DNA of 64,000 bases from Rhizobium leguminosarum (GTDB lineage: Bacteria > Pseudomonadota > Alphaproteobacteria > Rhizobiales > Rhizobiaceae), in the NCBI RefSeq assembly GCF_004123835.1, contig NZ_MZMU01000022.1, forward strand, positions 143,814 through 207,813, given 5' to 3'. The notes under the pieces were generated by a model. That model saw only the letters and a program-made list of their open reading frames with translations, was not told the DNA's origin and made no database searches. This document shows positions 36,991 to 45,763 of this stretch, piece by piece. Within the stretch, counting starts at the first letter, position 1; every line of letters begins with the position of its first letter. A program made the position numbers and the translations under genes.

Positions 36991-39900
36991 GTGAGCAACC
37001 AATCCAGCGAATTCGCGCGCGACAGCGTTGCGGTAGACAACCTCAATGGGCATGACCACAAAACGATGGCGTTCGACGACGCCAGCGCGCTTCTGGAAGT
37101 CCTTGTCGCGGTCAGGCGCGGCGACTTTTCCGTGCGGATGCGGTCCGACCTGACGGGTCTCACCGGCAAGGTCGCCGATGCTCTCAACGACATCATCGCC
37201 GCCAATCAGCGCATGGCTCAGCAGCTCGAGCATGTCGGGCAGGTGGTCGGCCGGGACGGGCGAACGAGCACTCGCGTACGCTTCGGCCTGTCGGACGGCT
37301 CCTGGTCCGAAATGGAAGGATCGATCAACGGTCTGATCGACGATCTCCTATGGCCGACGACCGCCGTCACGCGCACGATCACGGCTGTCGCCAAGGGAGA
37401 TCTCTTGCAGACCGTGCCGCTGGATGTCGACGGTCGGCCGCTCAAAGGCGAGTTCCTGCGCTCGGCCGATATCGTCAATACGATGATCAAGCAGCTGAGC
37501 GTCTTCACATCGGAAGTGACGCGCGTCGCGCGCGAGGTCGGCACCGACGGAAAACTCGGCGGCCAGGCACAGGTGCCGGAAGTGACGGGCGTCTGGAAGG
37601 ACCTCACCGAAAGCGTGAACTCGATGGCGTCGAACCTGACGGCGCAGGTGCGCAATATCGCGGAAGTGACGATCGCCGTTGCGAATGGCGATCTTTCCAA
37701 GAAGATCACCGTCGACGTGCGCGGCGAGATCCTGCAGCTGAAGGAGGCGATCAACACCATGGTCGACCAGCTCAGGTCCTTCGCCTCGGAAGTGACGCGC
37801 GTCGCCCGCGAAGTCGGCACCGAAGGCAAGCTTGGCGGACAGGCGCTGGTGCCGGGCGTGGCCGGCACCTGGAAGGACCTGACCGATTCCGTCAACGCCA
37901 TGTGCGGCAACCTGACCGCCCAGGTCCGCAACATCGCTCAGGTGACGACGGCCGTGGCGCGCGGCGACCTGTCGCGCAAGATCACCGTCGACGTCTCCGG
38001 CGAAATCCTGGAGCTCAAGGAAACCATCAACACGATGGTCGACCAGCTGAACGGCTTTGCCGGCGAGGTGACGCGCGTGGCGCGTGAAGTCGGCACCGAA
38101 GGTCGGCTCGGCGGACAGGCGCAGGTGCCCGGCGTGGCAGGCACCTGGAAGGACCTCACCGACAACGTCAATTCCATGGCCTCGAACCTCACCGCGCAGG
38201 TGCGCAACATCGCCGAGGTCTCGACTGCGATCGCCAACGGCGACCTGTCGAAGAAGATCACTGTGACGGTGTCGGGGGAAATCCTAGAGCTGAAGGAGAC
38301 CATCAATACGATGGTCGATCAGCTGAACGCCTTCGCCTCGGAAGTCACCCGCGTCGCTCGCGAAGTGGGCACGGAGGGACGGCTCGGCGGTCAGGCCAAT
38401 GTGCGCGGCGTCGCCGGCACCTGGAAGGATCTGACCGAGAACGTCAACTCGATGGGCGGCAACCTGACGGCGCAGGTGCGCAATATCGCCGAGGTCTCGA
38501 CTGCGATTGCCAATGGCGACCTGTCGAAGAAGATCACCGTCGACGTGAAGGGCGAGATCCTCGAATTGAAGGAAACCATCAATACGATGGTGGACCAGCT
38601 GAATGCCTTCGCTTCGGAAGTGACCCGCGTCGCCCGCGAAGTGGGCACGGAGGGCCGGCTCGGCGGCCAGGCCAATGTGCGCGGCGTCGCCGGCACCTGG
38701 AAGGATTTGACAGACAGCGTCAACTCCATGGCTTCCAACCTGACCGGGCAGGTGCGCAACATCGCCGAGGTCGCGACCGCCGTCGCCCAGGGAGACCTGT
38801 CCAAGAAGATCACCGTCACCGTGTCGGGGGAAATCCTCGAACTGAAGGAGACCATCAACACGATGGTCGATCAGCTCAACGGCTTTGCCGGCGAGGTGAC
38901 GCGTGTGGCGCGCGAGGTCGGCACGGAAGGGCGGCTCGGCGGCCAGGCGAACGTGCTCGGCGTCGCCGGCACCTGGAAGGACCTGACCGACAGCGTCAAT
39001 TCCATGGCCGGCAATCTGACGGCGCAGGTGCGCAACATCGCCGAAGTCTCGACCGCGATCGCCAATGGCGATCTGTCGAAAAAGATCACGGTGTCGGTCT
39101 CGGGCGAAATCCTCGAGCTCAAGGAAACGCTGAACACCATGGTCGACCAGTTGAACCGGTTCGCCTCCGAAGTGACGCGCGTCGCCCGCGAAGTCGGCAC
39201 CGAAGGCAAACTTGGCGGCCAGGCGCAGGTGCCGGGTGTCGCCGGCACCTGGAAGGACCTGACCGAAAACGTCAATTCCATGGCCTCCAACCTCACCGGC
39301 CAGGTGCGCAACATCGCCGAAGTCACGACGGCCGTGGCGCGCGGCGACCTGTCGCGCAAGATCACCGTCGATGTGAAGGGGGAAATCCTCGAACTGAAGA
39401 ACACCATCAACACAATGGTCGATCAGTTGAATGCCTTTGCCGGCGAAGTGACGCGTGTGGCCCGTGAAGTCGGCACCGAAGGCAAGCTCGGCGGCCAGGC
39501 GCAGGTCTCCGGCGTCGCCGGCACCTGGAAGGACCTGACCGACAGCGTCAATTCCATGGCCGGCAACCTGACGGCGCAGGTGCGCAATATCGCCGAGGTG
39601 GCCACCGCGATCGCCAACGGCGATCTGTCGCGCAAGATCACCGTCGACGTGCGCGGCGAAATCCTGCTTTTGAAGGATACGCTGAATACCATGGTCGATC
39701 AGCTTCGCTCCTTTGCCGGCGAGGTGACGCGTGTGGCCCGCGAAGTCGGCACCGATGGCAGGCTCGGCGGCCAGGCCGTCGTTCCCGGCGTCGCCGGCAC
39801 CTGGAAGGACCTGACCGATAACGTCAACCTGCTCGCCGCCAATCTGACGACCCAGGTTCGAAACATTGCCGAAGTGACGACGGCCGTGGCGCGCGGCGAC

Positions 39901-42900
39901 CTGTCGCGCAAGATCACCGTCGACGTGAAGGGTGAAATCCTCGAACTGAAGAACACCATCAATACGATGGTGGACCAGCTCAACGCCTTCGCCGGCGAAG
40001 TGACGCGTGTGGCCCGCGAAGTCGGCACCGAAGGCAAACTCGGCGGCCAGGCGCAAGTGCCGGGTGTCGCGGGCACCTGGAAAGACTTGACCGACACCGT
40101 CAACGTCATGGCCGCCAACCTGACCGAGCAGGTCCGCGGCATCGTCAAGGTGGTGACGGCGGTGGCCAACGGCGACCTCAAGCAAAATCTCACCGTCGCA
40201 TCCAAGGGCGAGGTGGCCGCTCTTGCCGAAACCATCAACAACATGACCAACACACTCGCGACCTTTGCCGACCAGGTGACCACGGTGGCACGCGAGGTGG
40301 GCGTGGAAGGCCGCCTCGGCGGTCAGGCGAACGTTCCGGGTACCGCGGGAACCTGGAAGGATTTGACCGGCAACGTCAACCTGCTTGCCGCCAATCTGAC
40401 GACGCAGGTGCGCGCTATTGCCGAAGTGGCGACGGCCGTCACCAAGGGTGACCTGACGCGCTCGATCAAGGTCGACGCGCGCGGCGAAGTGGCCGAGCTC
40501 AAGGACAACATCAACACAATGATCGACAACCTGCGCCTGACCACCGAGCGCAATACCGAGCAGGACTGGCTGAAGACCAACCTGGCGCGCTTCACCAACA
40601 TGCTGCAGGGACAGCGCGACCTGACGCTGGTCGGCAAGATGCTGCTATCGGAGCTCGCACCTCTGGTCGGTGCCCATCAGGGGGTCATCTACCAGGTGGA
40701 TGCCGACGAGCGGCAGCCGGTCTTGTCGCTGCTCTCCACCTATGCGCAAGGCGGCGAGGCGGCGCATCCGGCGCGGCTGGAATTCGGCCAGGGACTTGTC
40801 GGCCAATGCGCCAGCGATGCTCGCCGGATCCTGGTCACCGACCTTCCCGACAACGTCGTTCCGATAAGCTCCGGCGTGTTCACGACCCTGCCGAGAAGCG
40901 CCATCGTGTTGCCGGTGCATTTCGAGGGGCAGGTGAAGGCGGTGATCGAGCTTGCCTCCGCCGGCGAATTCACCGAGTTGCAGCTGTCGTTCCTCGATCA
41001 GCTGACGACATCGATCGGCATCGTCCTCAACTCGATCGAAGCGACCATGCAGACCGAAGGCCTGCTCAAGCAGTCCCAGCAGCTCGCCGCCGAGCTTCAG
41101 ACGCAGCAGCGCGAGCTGCAGCAGACCAACGAGCAGCTCGGGCAGAAGGCGCAGCAGCTGGAGGAGCGCAACGTCGAAGTCGAGGCGAAGAACCAGGAGA
41201 TCGAGCAGGCCCGGCGCGCGCTGGAGGAAAAGGCAACCGAGCTCGCGCTGACATCGAAGTACAAATCCGAATTCCTCGCCAACATGTCGCATGAGCTGCG
41301 CACGCCTTTGAATTCGATCCTCATCCTCGGCCAGCAGCTGGGAGAAAATCCGGATGGCAACCTGTCGGGCAAACAGGTCGAGTTCGCAAAGACGATCCAC
41401 GGCGCGGGAACCGATCTGCTGAACCTCATCAGCGACATCCTCGACCTGTCGAAGATCGAGTCCGGAACGGTCTCGGTCGATGCCGAGGAGATCTTCGTCA
41501 GCAACCTGCTCGAGATGATGGCGCGGCCATTCCGGCACGAGGCGGAAAACCGGAGCCTGTCGTTCTCAGCCGAGGTCGGCGCCGATGTTGCGAAGAGCCT
41601 CATCACGGATTCGAAGCGACTGCAGCAGATCCTCAAGAACCTGCTGTCGAACGCCTTCAAGTTCACCGCGCAGGGCGGCGTGACGCTTCGCGTCGCCTCG
41701 GCAACGAGCGGCTGGTCATCCGATCATCCCTCGCTCAGACACGCACCTTCGGTGATCGCCTTTGAAGTCGTCGACACCGGCATCGGCATCCCGCCTGAAA
41801 AGCAGCGCATCATTTTCGAGGCGTTCCAGCAGGCGGATGCCTCGACAAGCCGCAAATACGGCGGCACCGGCCTTGGTCTGGCGATCAGCCGCGAATTGGC
41901 GAACCTCTTGGGCGGTGAGATTCAGCTGCGCAGCACCCCCGGTGTCGGCAGCACCTTCGTCCTCTACCTGCCGCTCACCTATGTCGGTGCCGGTGCGGTT
42001 GCGCCGAAATCCGTTCCGCCGGCAAATGTCGTGGAATTCGCCGAGGCGGCAGCAAACCGCCGCGCCGAGAAGACCGTCGAACATGTCGAAGACGATCGCC
42101 ACCAGATAGCGGCCGGCGATTCCGTGTTGCTCGTCGTCGAGGACGATGCGCATTACGCCCGCGTCCTGGTGGATCTCGCCCGCGACAACGGATTCAAGGT
42201 TCTGGTGGCGATGCGCGGCAGCGACGCACTCGCACTTGCGCAGGACTACAGGCCGGCGGCGATCTCGCTCGACATCTTCCTGCCGGACATGCTCGGCTGG
42301 ACGGTGCTCAGCCAGCTCAAGCAGAATCCGCAGACGCGGCATATTCCGGTGCAGATCATCAGCCTCGACGAGGATCGGCAGCATGGGCTGACCCGCGGCG
42401 CCTTCGCGTTCATGAGCAAGCCGACGACGCCGGAAGGCCTCGGCAAGGCGCTGTCGCGATTGAAAGCCTATGCGCAGCCGCGCCGCAAGCATCTGCTGCT
42501 CGTCGAAGACAACGAGGCCGAGCGTCTGAGCGTCACCGCTCTCCTGGGACACGACGACATCGACATCACCAGCGTCGGCTCCGGATCGGAGGCACTCGCC
42601 GCTCTTCGGCGGGATTCTCCCGACTGCGTCGTGCTCGACCTTTCGCTTCCCGACATGTCCGGCTTCGACGTGCTGGAGCAAATCCGCGACGATGCCGAGA
42701 TCGGCGAGGTGCCGGTGGTCGTGTTCACCGGCCGGGAGCTTTCCCCTGAGGAGGACGCGACGTTGCACAGCATGGCCCGTAGCGTCGTCGTCAAGGGCGT
42801 CGAGTCACCCGAACGTCTCCTGGATGAGACGGCCCTGTTCCTGCATCGGGTGGTCGCCGACCTGCCGGCCGCAAAACAGGCGACGCTGCAGGAACTGCAC

Positions 42901-43290
42901 AGTTCGGACGAGGATCTGGTCGGCGAGACCGTGCTGCTCGTCGACGACGATGCCCGCAACATCTTCGCGCTGAGCAGCGTCCTCGAGCGTCGGGGAATGA
43001 GGGTCCTGACCGCGACGACCGGCAGCGAAGCCATCGACGTCATCAACAACGAACCCTCTGTCGCGATCGTGCTGATGGATATCATGATGCCTGGAATGGA
43101 CGGTTACGAGACGATGCAGGTCATCCGTTCGGAGCCACGGTTCCGGCGGCTGCCGATCCTGGCGCTGACGGCCAAGGCGATGAAGGGCGACCGCGAGAAA
43201 TGCCTGGAAGCGGGCGCCTCGGACTATCTGGCGAAGCCGGTCAATACCGAACAGCTTCTGTCGGCCCTTCGCATGTGGCTGCACCGCTGA
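36991..43290 (+). CDS. Giant soluble poly-HAMP hybrid histidine kinase
   Basis: 2,099 residues, start GTG 36991 with AGGGGGA upstream. No signal peptide or membrane span is visible. Order: two divergent HAMP-like segments (about 30-165), eleven 92-residue HAMP units (172-1183, each with EVTRVAREVGT and a GDLSxKI turn), GAF (about 1200-1350), coiled coil (about 1350-1425), HisKA with H1434 (NMSHELRTP), HATPase (N1554, DTGIGIP, GGTGLGLAIS), then three receivers with phospho-acceptors D1761, D1883 and D2030. The third receiver is the most canonical (MDIMMPGMDG). Poly-HAMP plus kinase plus receiver is the architecture of fungal group III osmosensing kinases such as Nik1. The partner kinase gene starts 10 bp downstream. 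Confidence 0.95.
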   Translation: MSNQSSEFARDSVAVDNLNGHDHKTMAFDDASALLEVLVAVRRGDFSVRMRSDLTGLTGKVADALNDIIAANQRMAQQLEHVGQVVGRDGRTSTRVRFGLSDGSWSEMEGSINGLIDDLLWPTTAVTRTITAVAKGDLLQTVPLDVDGRPLKGEFLRSADIVNTMIKQLSVFTSEVTRVAREVGTDGKLGGQAQVPEVTGVWKDLTESVNSMASNLTAQVRNIAEVTIAVANGDLSKKITVDVRGEILQLKEAINTMVDQLRSFASEVTRVAREVGTEGKLGGQALVPGVAGTWKDLTDSVNAMCGNLTAQVRNIAQVTTAVARGDLSRKITVDVSGEILELKETINTMVDQLNGFAGEVTRVAREVGTEGRLGGQAQVPGVAGTWKDLTDNVNSMASNLTAQVRNIAEVSTAIANGDLSKKITVTVSGEILELKETINTMVDQLNAFASEVTRVAREVGTEGRLGGQANVRGVAGTWKDLTENVNSMGGNLTAQVRNIAEVSTAIANGDLSKKITVDVKGEILELKETINTMVDQLNAFASEVTRVAREVGTEGRLGGQANVRGVAGTWKDLTDSVNSMASNLTGQVRNIAEVATAVAQGDLSKKITVTVSGEILELKETINTMVDQLNGFAGEVTRVAREVGTEGRLGGQANVLGVAGTWKDLTDSVNSMAGNLTAQVRNIAEVSTAIANGDLSKKITVSVSGEILELKETLNTMVDQLNRFASEVTRVAREVGTEGKLGGQAQVPGVAGTWKDLTENVNSMASNLTGQVRNIAEVTTAVARGDLSRKITVDVKGEILELKNTINTMVDQLNAFAGEVTRVAREVGTEGKLGGQAQVSGVAGTWKDLTDSVNSMAGNLTAQVRNIAEVATAIANGDLSRKITVDVRGEILLLKDTLNTMVDQLRSFAGEVTRVAREVGTDGRLGGQAVVPGVAGTWKDLTDNVNLLAANLTTQVRNIAEVTTAVARGDLSRKITVDVKGEILELKNTINTMVDQLNAFAGEVTRVAREVGTEGKLGGQAQVPGVAGTWKDLTDTVNVMAANLTEQVRGIVKVVTAVANGDLKQNLTVASKGEVAALAETINNMTNTLATFADQVTTVAREVGVEGRLGGQANVPGTAGTWKDLTGNVNLLAANLTTQVRAIAEVATAVTKGDLTRSIKVDARGEVAELKDNINTMIDNLRLTTERNTEQDWLKTNLARFTNMLQGQRDLTLVGKMLLSELAPLVGAHQGVIYQVDADERQPVLSLLSTYAQGGEAAHPARLEFGQGLVGQCASDARRILVTDLPDNVVPISSGVFTTLPRSAIVLPVHFEGQVKAVIELASAGEFTELQLSFLDQLTTSIGIVLNSIEATMQTEGLLKQSQQLAAELQTQQRELQQTNEQLGQKAQQLEERNVEVEAKNQEIEQARRALEEKATELALTSKYKSEFLANMSHELRTPLNSILILGQQLGENPDGNLSGKQVEFAKTIHGAGTDLLNLISDILDLSKIESGTVSVDAEEIFVSNLLEMMARPFRHEAENRSLSFSAEVGADVAKSLITDSKRLQQILKNLLSNAFKFTAQGGVTLRVASATSGWSSDHPSLRHAPSVIAFEVVDTGIGIPPEKQRIIFEAFQQADASTSRKYGGTGLGLAISRELANLLGGEIQLRSTPGVGSTFVLYLPLTYVGAGAVAPKSVPPANVVEFAEAAANRRAEKTVEHVEDDRHQIAAGDSVLLVVEDDAHYARVLVDLARDNGFKVLVAMRGSDALALAQDYRPAAISLDIFLPDMLGWTVLSQLKQNPQTRHIPVQIISLDEDRQHGLTRGAFAFMSKPTTPEGLGKALSRLKAYAQPRRKHLLLVEDNEAERLSVTALLGHDDIDITSVGSGSEALAALRRDSPDCVVLDLSLPDMSGFDVLEQIRDDAEIGEVPVVVFTGRELSPEEDATLHSMARSVVVKGVESPERLLDETALFLHRVVADLPAAKQATLQELHSSDEDLVGETVLLVDDDARNIFALSSVLERRGMRVLTATTGSEAIDVINNEPSVAIVLMDIMMPGMDGYETMQVIRSEPRFRRLPILALTAKAMKGDREKCLEAGASDYLAKPVNTEQLLSALRMWLHR
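37504..40539 (+). repeat. Eleven tandem 276-bp repeats encoding HAMP units
   Basis: Consecutive 92-codon units with the same phase (for example, the GAAGTGACGCGCGTC segment at 37513 recurs at 37789, exactly 276 bp later). Units 2 to 10 are very similar at DNA level; the last unit (TFADQVTTVAREVGV) and the first (PEVTGVWKDL) are the most diverged. Such an array can expand or contract by recombination. Confidence 0.95.
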
Positions 43291-43300
43291 GGATCTGGCC

Positions 43301-44977
43301 ATGAACCCCGTCAACATCCTCCTCGTCGACGACCAGCCGGCAAAGCTCCTGAGTTACGAGGTCATTCTCGAAGAGCTCGAAGAAAACCTCATCAAGGCGC
43401 ATTCCGCTCGCGAAGCCTTCGAGCACCTGTTGCGCACCGAAATCGCGGTGATCCTCGTCGATGTCTGCATGCCCGAACAGGACGGCTTCGAGCTCGTCAG
43501 CATGATCCGGCAGCATCCGCGCTACCAGAATACGCCGATCATCTTCGTTTCCGCAGTGATGCTCGCGGAACCGGACCGGCTGCGCGGCTATGCGGTGGGC
43601 GCGGTCGATTACGTCTCCGTCCCGATCGTCCCCGAGGTGCTGAGAGCCAAGGTGCGGGTCTTTGCCGATCTCTACAGGAAGACGAGGGAACTCGAACGCC
43701 TGAACGTTGAGCTGGAGGCCCGCGTTCACCAGCGCACCGCCGAGCTCGAGGCGTCGGCAGCGCAGTTGCGTGAGCTCAACGAGGAACTCGAGCACCGGAT
43801 CGATCAACGGACCCGGGAGCGCGAAGAGGCGCTCGCACAGCTGTTCGAGGCGCAGAAGCTCGACACGATCGGCCACCTGACGGGTGGCGTGGCCCACGAC
43901 TTCAATAATCTTCTCATGGCGGTTCTCGGCAGCCTGAATCTTCTGAAGAAGCGGCTTCCGGCCGATGAACGCAGTGAACGTCTGGTGACGAACGCGATAC
44001 AGGCGGCCGAGCGCGGCACCGCGCTGACCCAGCGCCTGCTTGCCTTCGCACGCCGCCAGGAACTCAAGCCGCAGGCGGTCGACTTCTTCAGGCTGTTCGA
44101 AAACGTCGAGGATCTTCTCGCCAAAGCGGTGGGGCCGCGCATCGAAATCCGCAAAAGCATCCCGACGGATCTGGCACCCCTTCTGGTCGACAGCAACCAG
44201 CTGGAACTGGCTCTGCTCAATTTGTTCGTCAATGCGCGGGATGCGCTCGAAAGCGGCGGAGCCGTGACGGTTGCCGCGGCGACAGCCGATGAAGCCCGGC
44301 CGCCCGGCCTCGCGGGCGGGAATTACATCAGGATATCGGTGTCGGACGATGGCGAGGGGATGGACGAGGCAACGGTCTCGCGTGCCGCCGAACCGTTTTT
44401 CACCACCAAGGGGGTCGGCAAGGGCACCGGTCTCGGCCTGTCGATGGTGCATGGCCTGGCGGCGCAATCCGGCGGCTCGATCCAGATATCGAGCGTCAGG
44501 GGCAAGGGCACGACCGTTTCCCTGTGGCTGCCCGTCGCCGAGACATTCGTCAAGGTGCAGCCGGCCGTCGAGCCTCCGGCGACGGAGCCTTTGAAACCGG
44601 CGTCGCGGCCGCTTGCCATTCTGGTCGTCGACGACGACGCCCTTGTCAGGACGGGAACCGTGGCGATGCTGGAGGATCTCGGGCACCTGCCGCAAGAGGC
44701 GTCTTCCGCTTCCCAGGCCTTGGAATTCTTTGCCGATGGACAGGGTTGCGATCTCGTCATCACCGATCATGCCATGCCGGGCATGACGGGCGCCGAGCTT
44801 GCGCGTCACCTTCGGACCTCCTTTCCAGGCCTGCCCATCATCCTTGCTTCGGGCTATGCCGAGTTTTCCGAGGACCATGGCCTCGGCCGGATGCTGCGGA
44901 TGAAGAAGCCATTCACGCAGGAACAGCTTCAGGCGGCCATGGAGCAGGCGCTCTCGGGCAAAGTCGCGGCGGCATGA
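43301..44977 (+). CDS. REC-histidine kinase-REC hybrid protein
   Basis: 558 residues. N-terminal receiver with phospho-acceptor D54 (VILVDVCMPEQDG), a coiled-coil linker (about 128-185), a kinase core with H199 (GVAHDFNN), nucleotide-binding motifs (DDGEGMD, GKGTGLGLSMV), and a second receiver with D489 (VITDHAMPGM). No sensor domain: it is probably driven by phosphotransfer to its first receiver, most simply from the giant kinase 10 bp upstream. The H-box type (AHDFNN) is that of HWE-neighbouring/HisKA_3-like PAS-less kinases of alphaproteobacteria. No DNA-binding output domain is encoded with the pair, so the final output lies elsewhere. Confidence 0.93.
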   Translation: MNPVNILLVDDQPAKLLSYEVILEELEENLIKAHSAREAFEHLLRTEIAVILVDVCMPEQDGFELVSMIRQHPRYQNTPIIFVSAVMLAEPDRLRGYAVGAVDYVSVPIVPEVLRAKVRVFADLYRKTRELERLNVELEARVHQRTAELEASAAQLRELNEELEHRIDQRTREREEALAQLFEAQKLDTIGHLTGGVAHDFNNLLMAVLGSLNLLKKRLPADERSERLVTNAIQAAERGTALTQRLLAFARRQELKPQAVDFFRLFENVEDLLAKAVGPRIEIRKSIPTDLAPLLVDSNQLELALLNLFVNARDALESGGAVTVAAATADEARPPGLAGGNYIRISVSDDGEGMDEATVSRAAEPFFTTKGVGKGTGLGLSMVHGLAAQSGGSIQISSVRGKGTTVSLWLPVAETFVKVQPAVEPPATEPLKPASRPLAILVVDDDALVRTGTVAMLEDLGHLPQEASSASQALEFFADGQGCDLVITDHAMPGMTGAELARHLRTSFPGLPIILASGYAEFSEDHGLGRMLRMKKPFTQEQLQAAMEQALSGKVAAA

Positions 44978-45045
44978 CGCTCGAAGTGGTGCGGTCTCAA
45001 TTTCCGGTCGCGGTCAAGGCAGTTGCCGTCTGTTTTATTTGTCCG

Positions 45046-45064
45046 GTTATCAAAAAATGATAAC
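45046..45064. promoter_or_regulatory. parDE operator palindrome
   Basis: Perfect inverted repeat GTTATCA-AAAAA-TGATAAC, 25 bp before the parD start, the expected place for autoregulation by the ParD-ParE complex. Confidence 0.65.
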
Positions 45065-45088
45065 ATGGCTTCGATGAAAGGTATTGCC

Positions 45089-45346
45089 ATGCCCTCCAGC
45101 TATAATATCGGGCCTCGCTATGAAGGCTTTGTCCGCGAGCTTGTTGAAAGCGGGCGCTATGCCAGCGCCAGCGAGGTCATGCGCGATAGCCTCCGCTTGC
45201 TGGAACAGCGGGAGGAAATTCGCGCGCTTGAATTGGAAAGACTCAAGCGGGAATATGCCGAAGGTAAAGCCAGCGGCGAACCCGAAGAGATCGATCCCGC
45301 GGCCTTCCTGCAAGAGCTGAAAGCAGAACGCGCAGCTCGTGGCTAA
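45089..45346 (+). CDS. parD: ParD-type antitoxin
   Basis: 85 residues. N-terminal ribbon-helix-helix (SSYNIGPRYEGFVRELVESG, RYASASEVMRDSLRLLEQRE), followed by a charged, probably flexible toxin-neutralising tail. ATG 45089 follows AAAGG and gives the normal ParD length; the in-frame ATGs at 45065 and 45074 are alternatives. The 3' end overlaps parE by 8 bp. Confidence 0.9.
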   Translation: MPSSYNIGPRYEGFVRELVESGRYASASEVMRDSLRLLEQREEIRALELERLKREYAEGKASGEPEEIDPAAFLQELKAERAARG

Positions 45347-45629
45347 ATATAAGTTGTCTCCGCGTGCCCAGCGCCAGATGCGCGATATCTGGCGCAATAT
45401 CGCCGTTCACAATGAACCGGCTGCCGACAGGCTCCTGCAAAAGCTTTTCGAAAAGTTCGAACTGGTCGCCGCTCATCCCGAAATGGGGCCTGCGCGCCCG
45501 GAAATCAGCCCCGCGGCTCGCTTGGTTATCGAGGGGCGCTACATCGCCGTCTATGAACCCACCAATTACGGCGCCGAAATTGTCGTGGTCGTACATGGAA
45601 TGCGCGAACCAGCAACCTGGCTCGACTGA
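45339..45629 (+). CDS. parE: ParE/RelE-superfamily toxin
   Basis: 96 residues with the compact ParE fold: LSPRAQRQMRDIW helix, RLLQKLFEKFELVAAHPEMG helix and loop, and the C-terminal strands IEGRYIAVYEP and IVVVVHGMREP. Start GTG 45339 lies inside parD (8 bp overlap). ParE toxins inhibit DNA gyrase; RelE-type relatives cut mRNA, and sequence alone favours ParE through the HGMREP ending. Confidence 0.9.
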   Translation: MAKYKLSPRAQRQMRDIWRNIAVHNEPAADRLLQKLFEKFELVAAHPEMGPARPEISPAARLVIEGRYIAVYEPTNYGAEIVVVVHGMREPATWLD

Positions 45630-45688
45630 CGCAACCTCCTATGGCCCGATGAATATCGTCATCCTGGTGACAGCGGCCGCTTTCGGGT

Positions 45689-45702
45689 GTCCGCTAGCGG
45701 AC
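45689..45702. promoter_or_regulatory. Perfect 14-bp palindrome between parE and treZ
   Basis: GTCCGCTAGCGGAC, followed by GAAACTTTTT. It could be a short hairpin terminator for parDE (5-bp stem, CTAG loop, T-run 7 bp later) or an operator for treZ. The 134-bp gap contains no other clear signal. Confidence 0.4.
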
Positions 45703-45763
45703 GAAACTTTTTGCTCCCGCTAAAGTTACCTAAATCCAATCTCACTTCATCGAAGGCTTTCCT

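Noticed and set aside
38284..40185. 633-codon minus-strand frame with a regular repeat
   Set aside because: It is the antisense image of the HAMP array; its periodicity comes from the 276-bp repeats of the plus-strand kinase.
37504..40539. CRISPR-like regular repeats
   Set aside because: Period is 276 bp, in frame, without short spacers; each unit is a HAMP domain.
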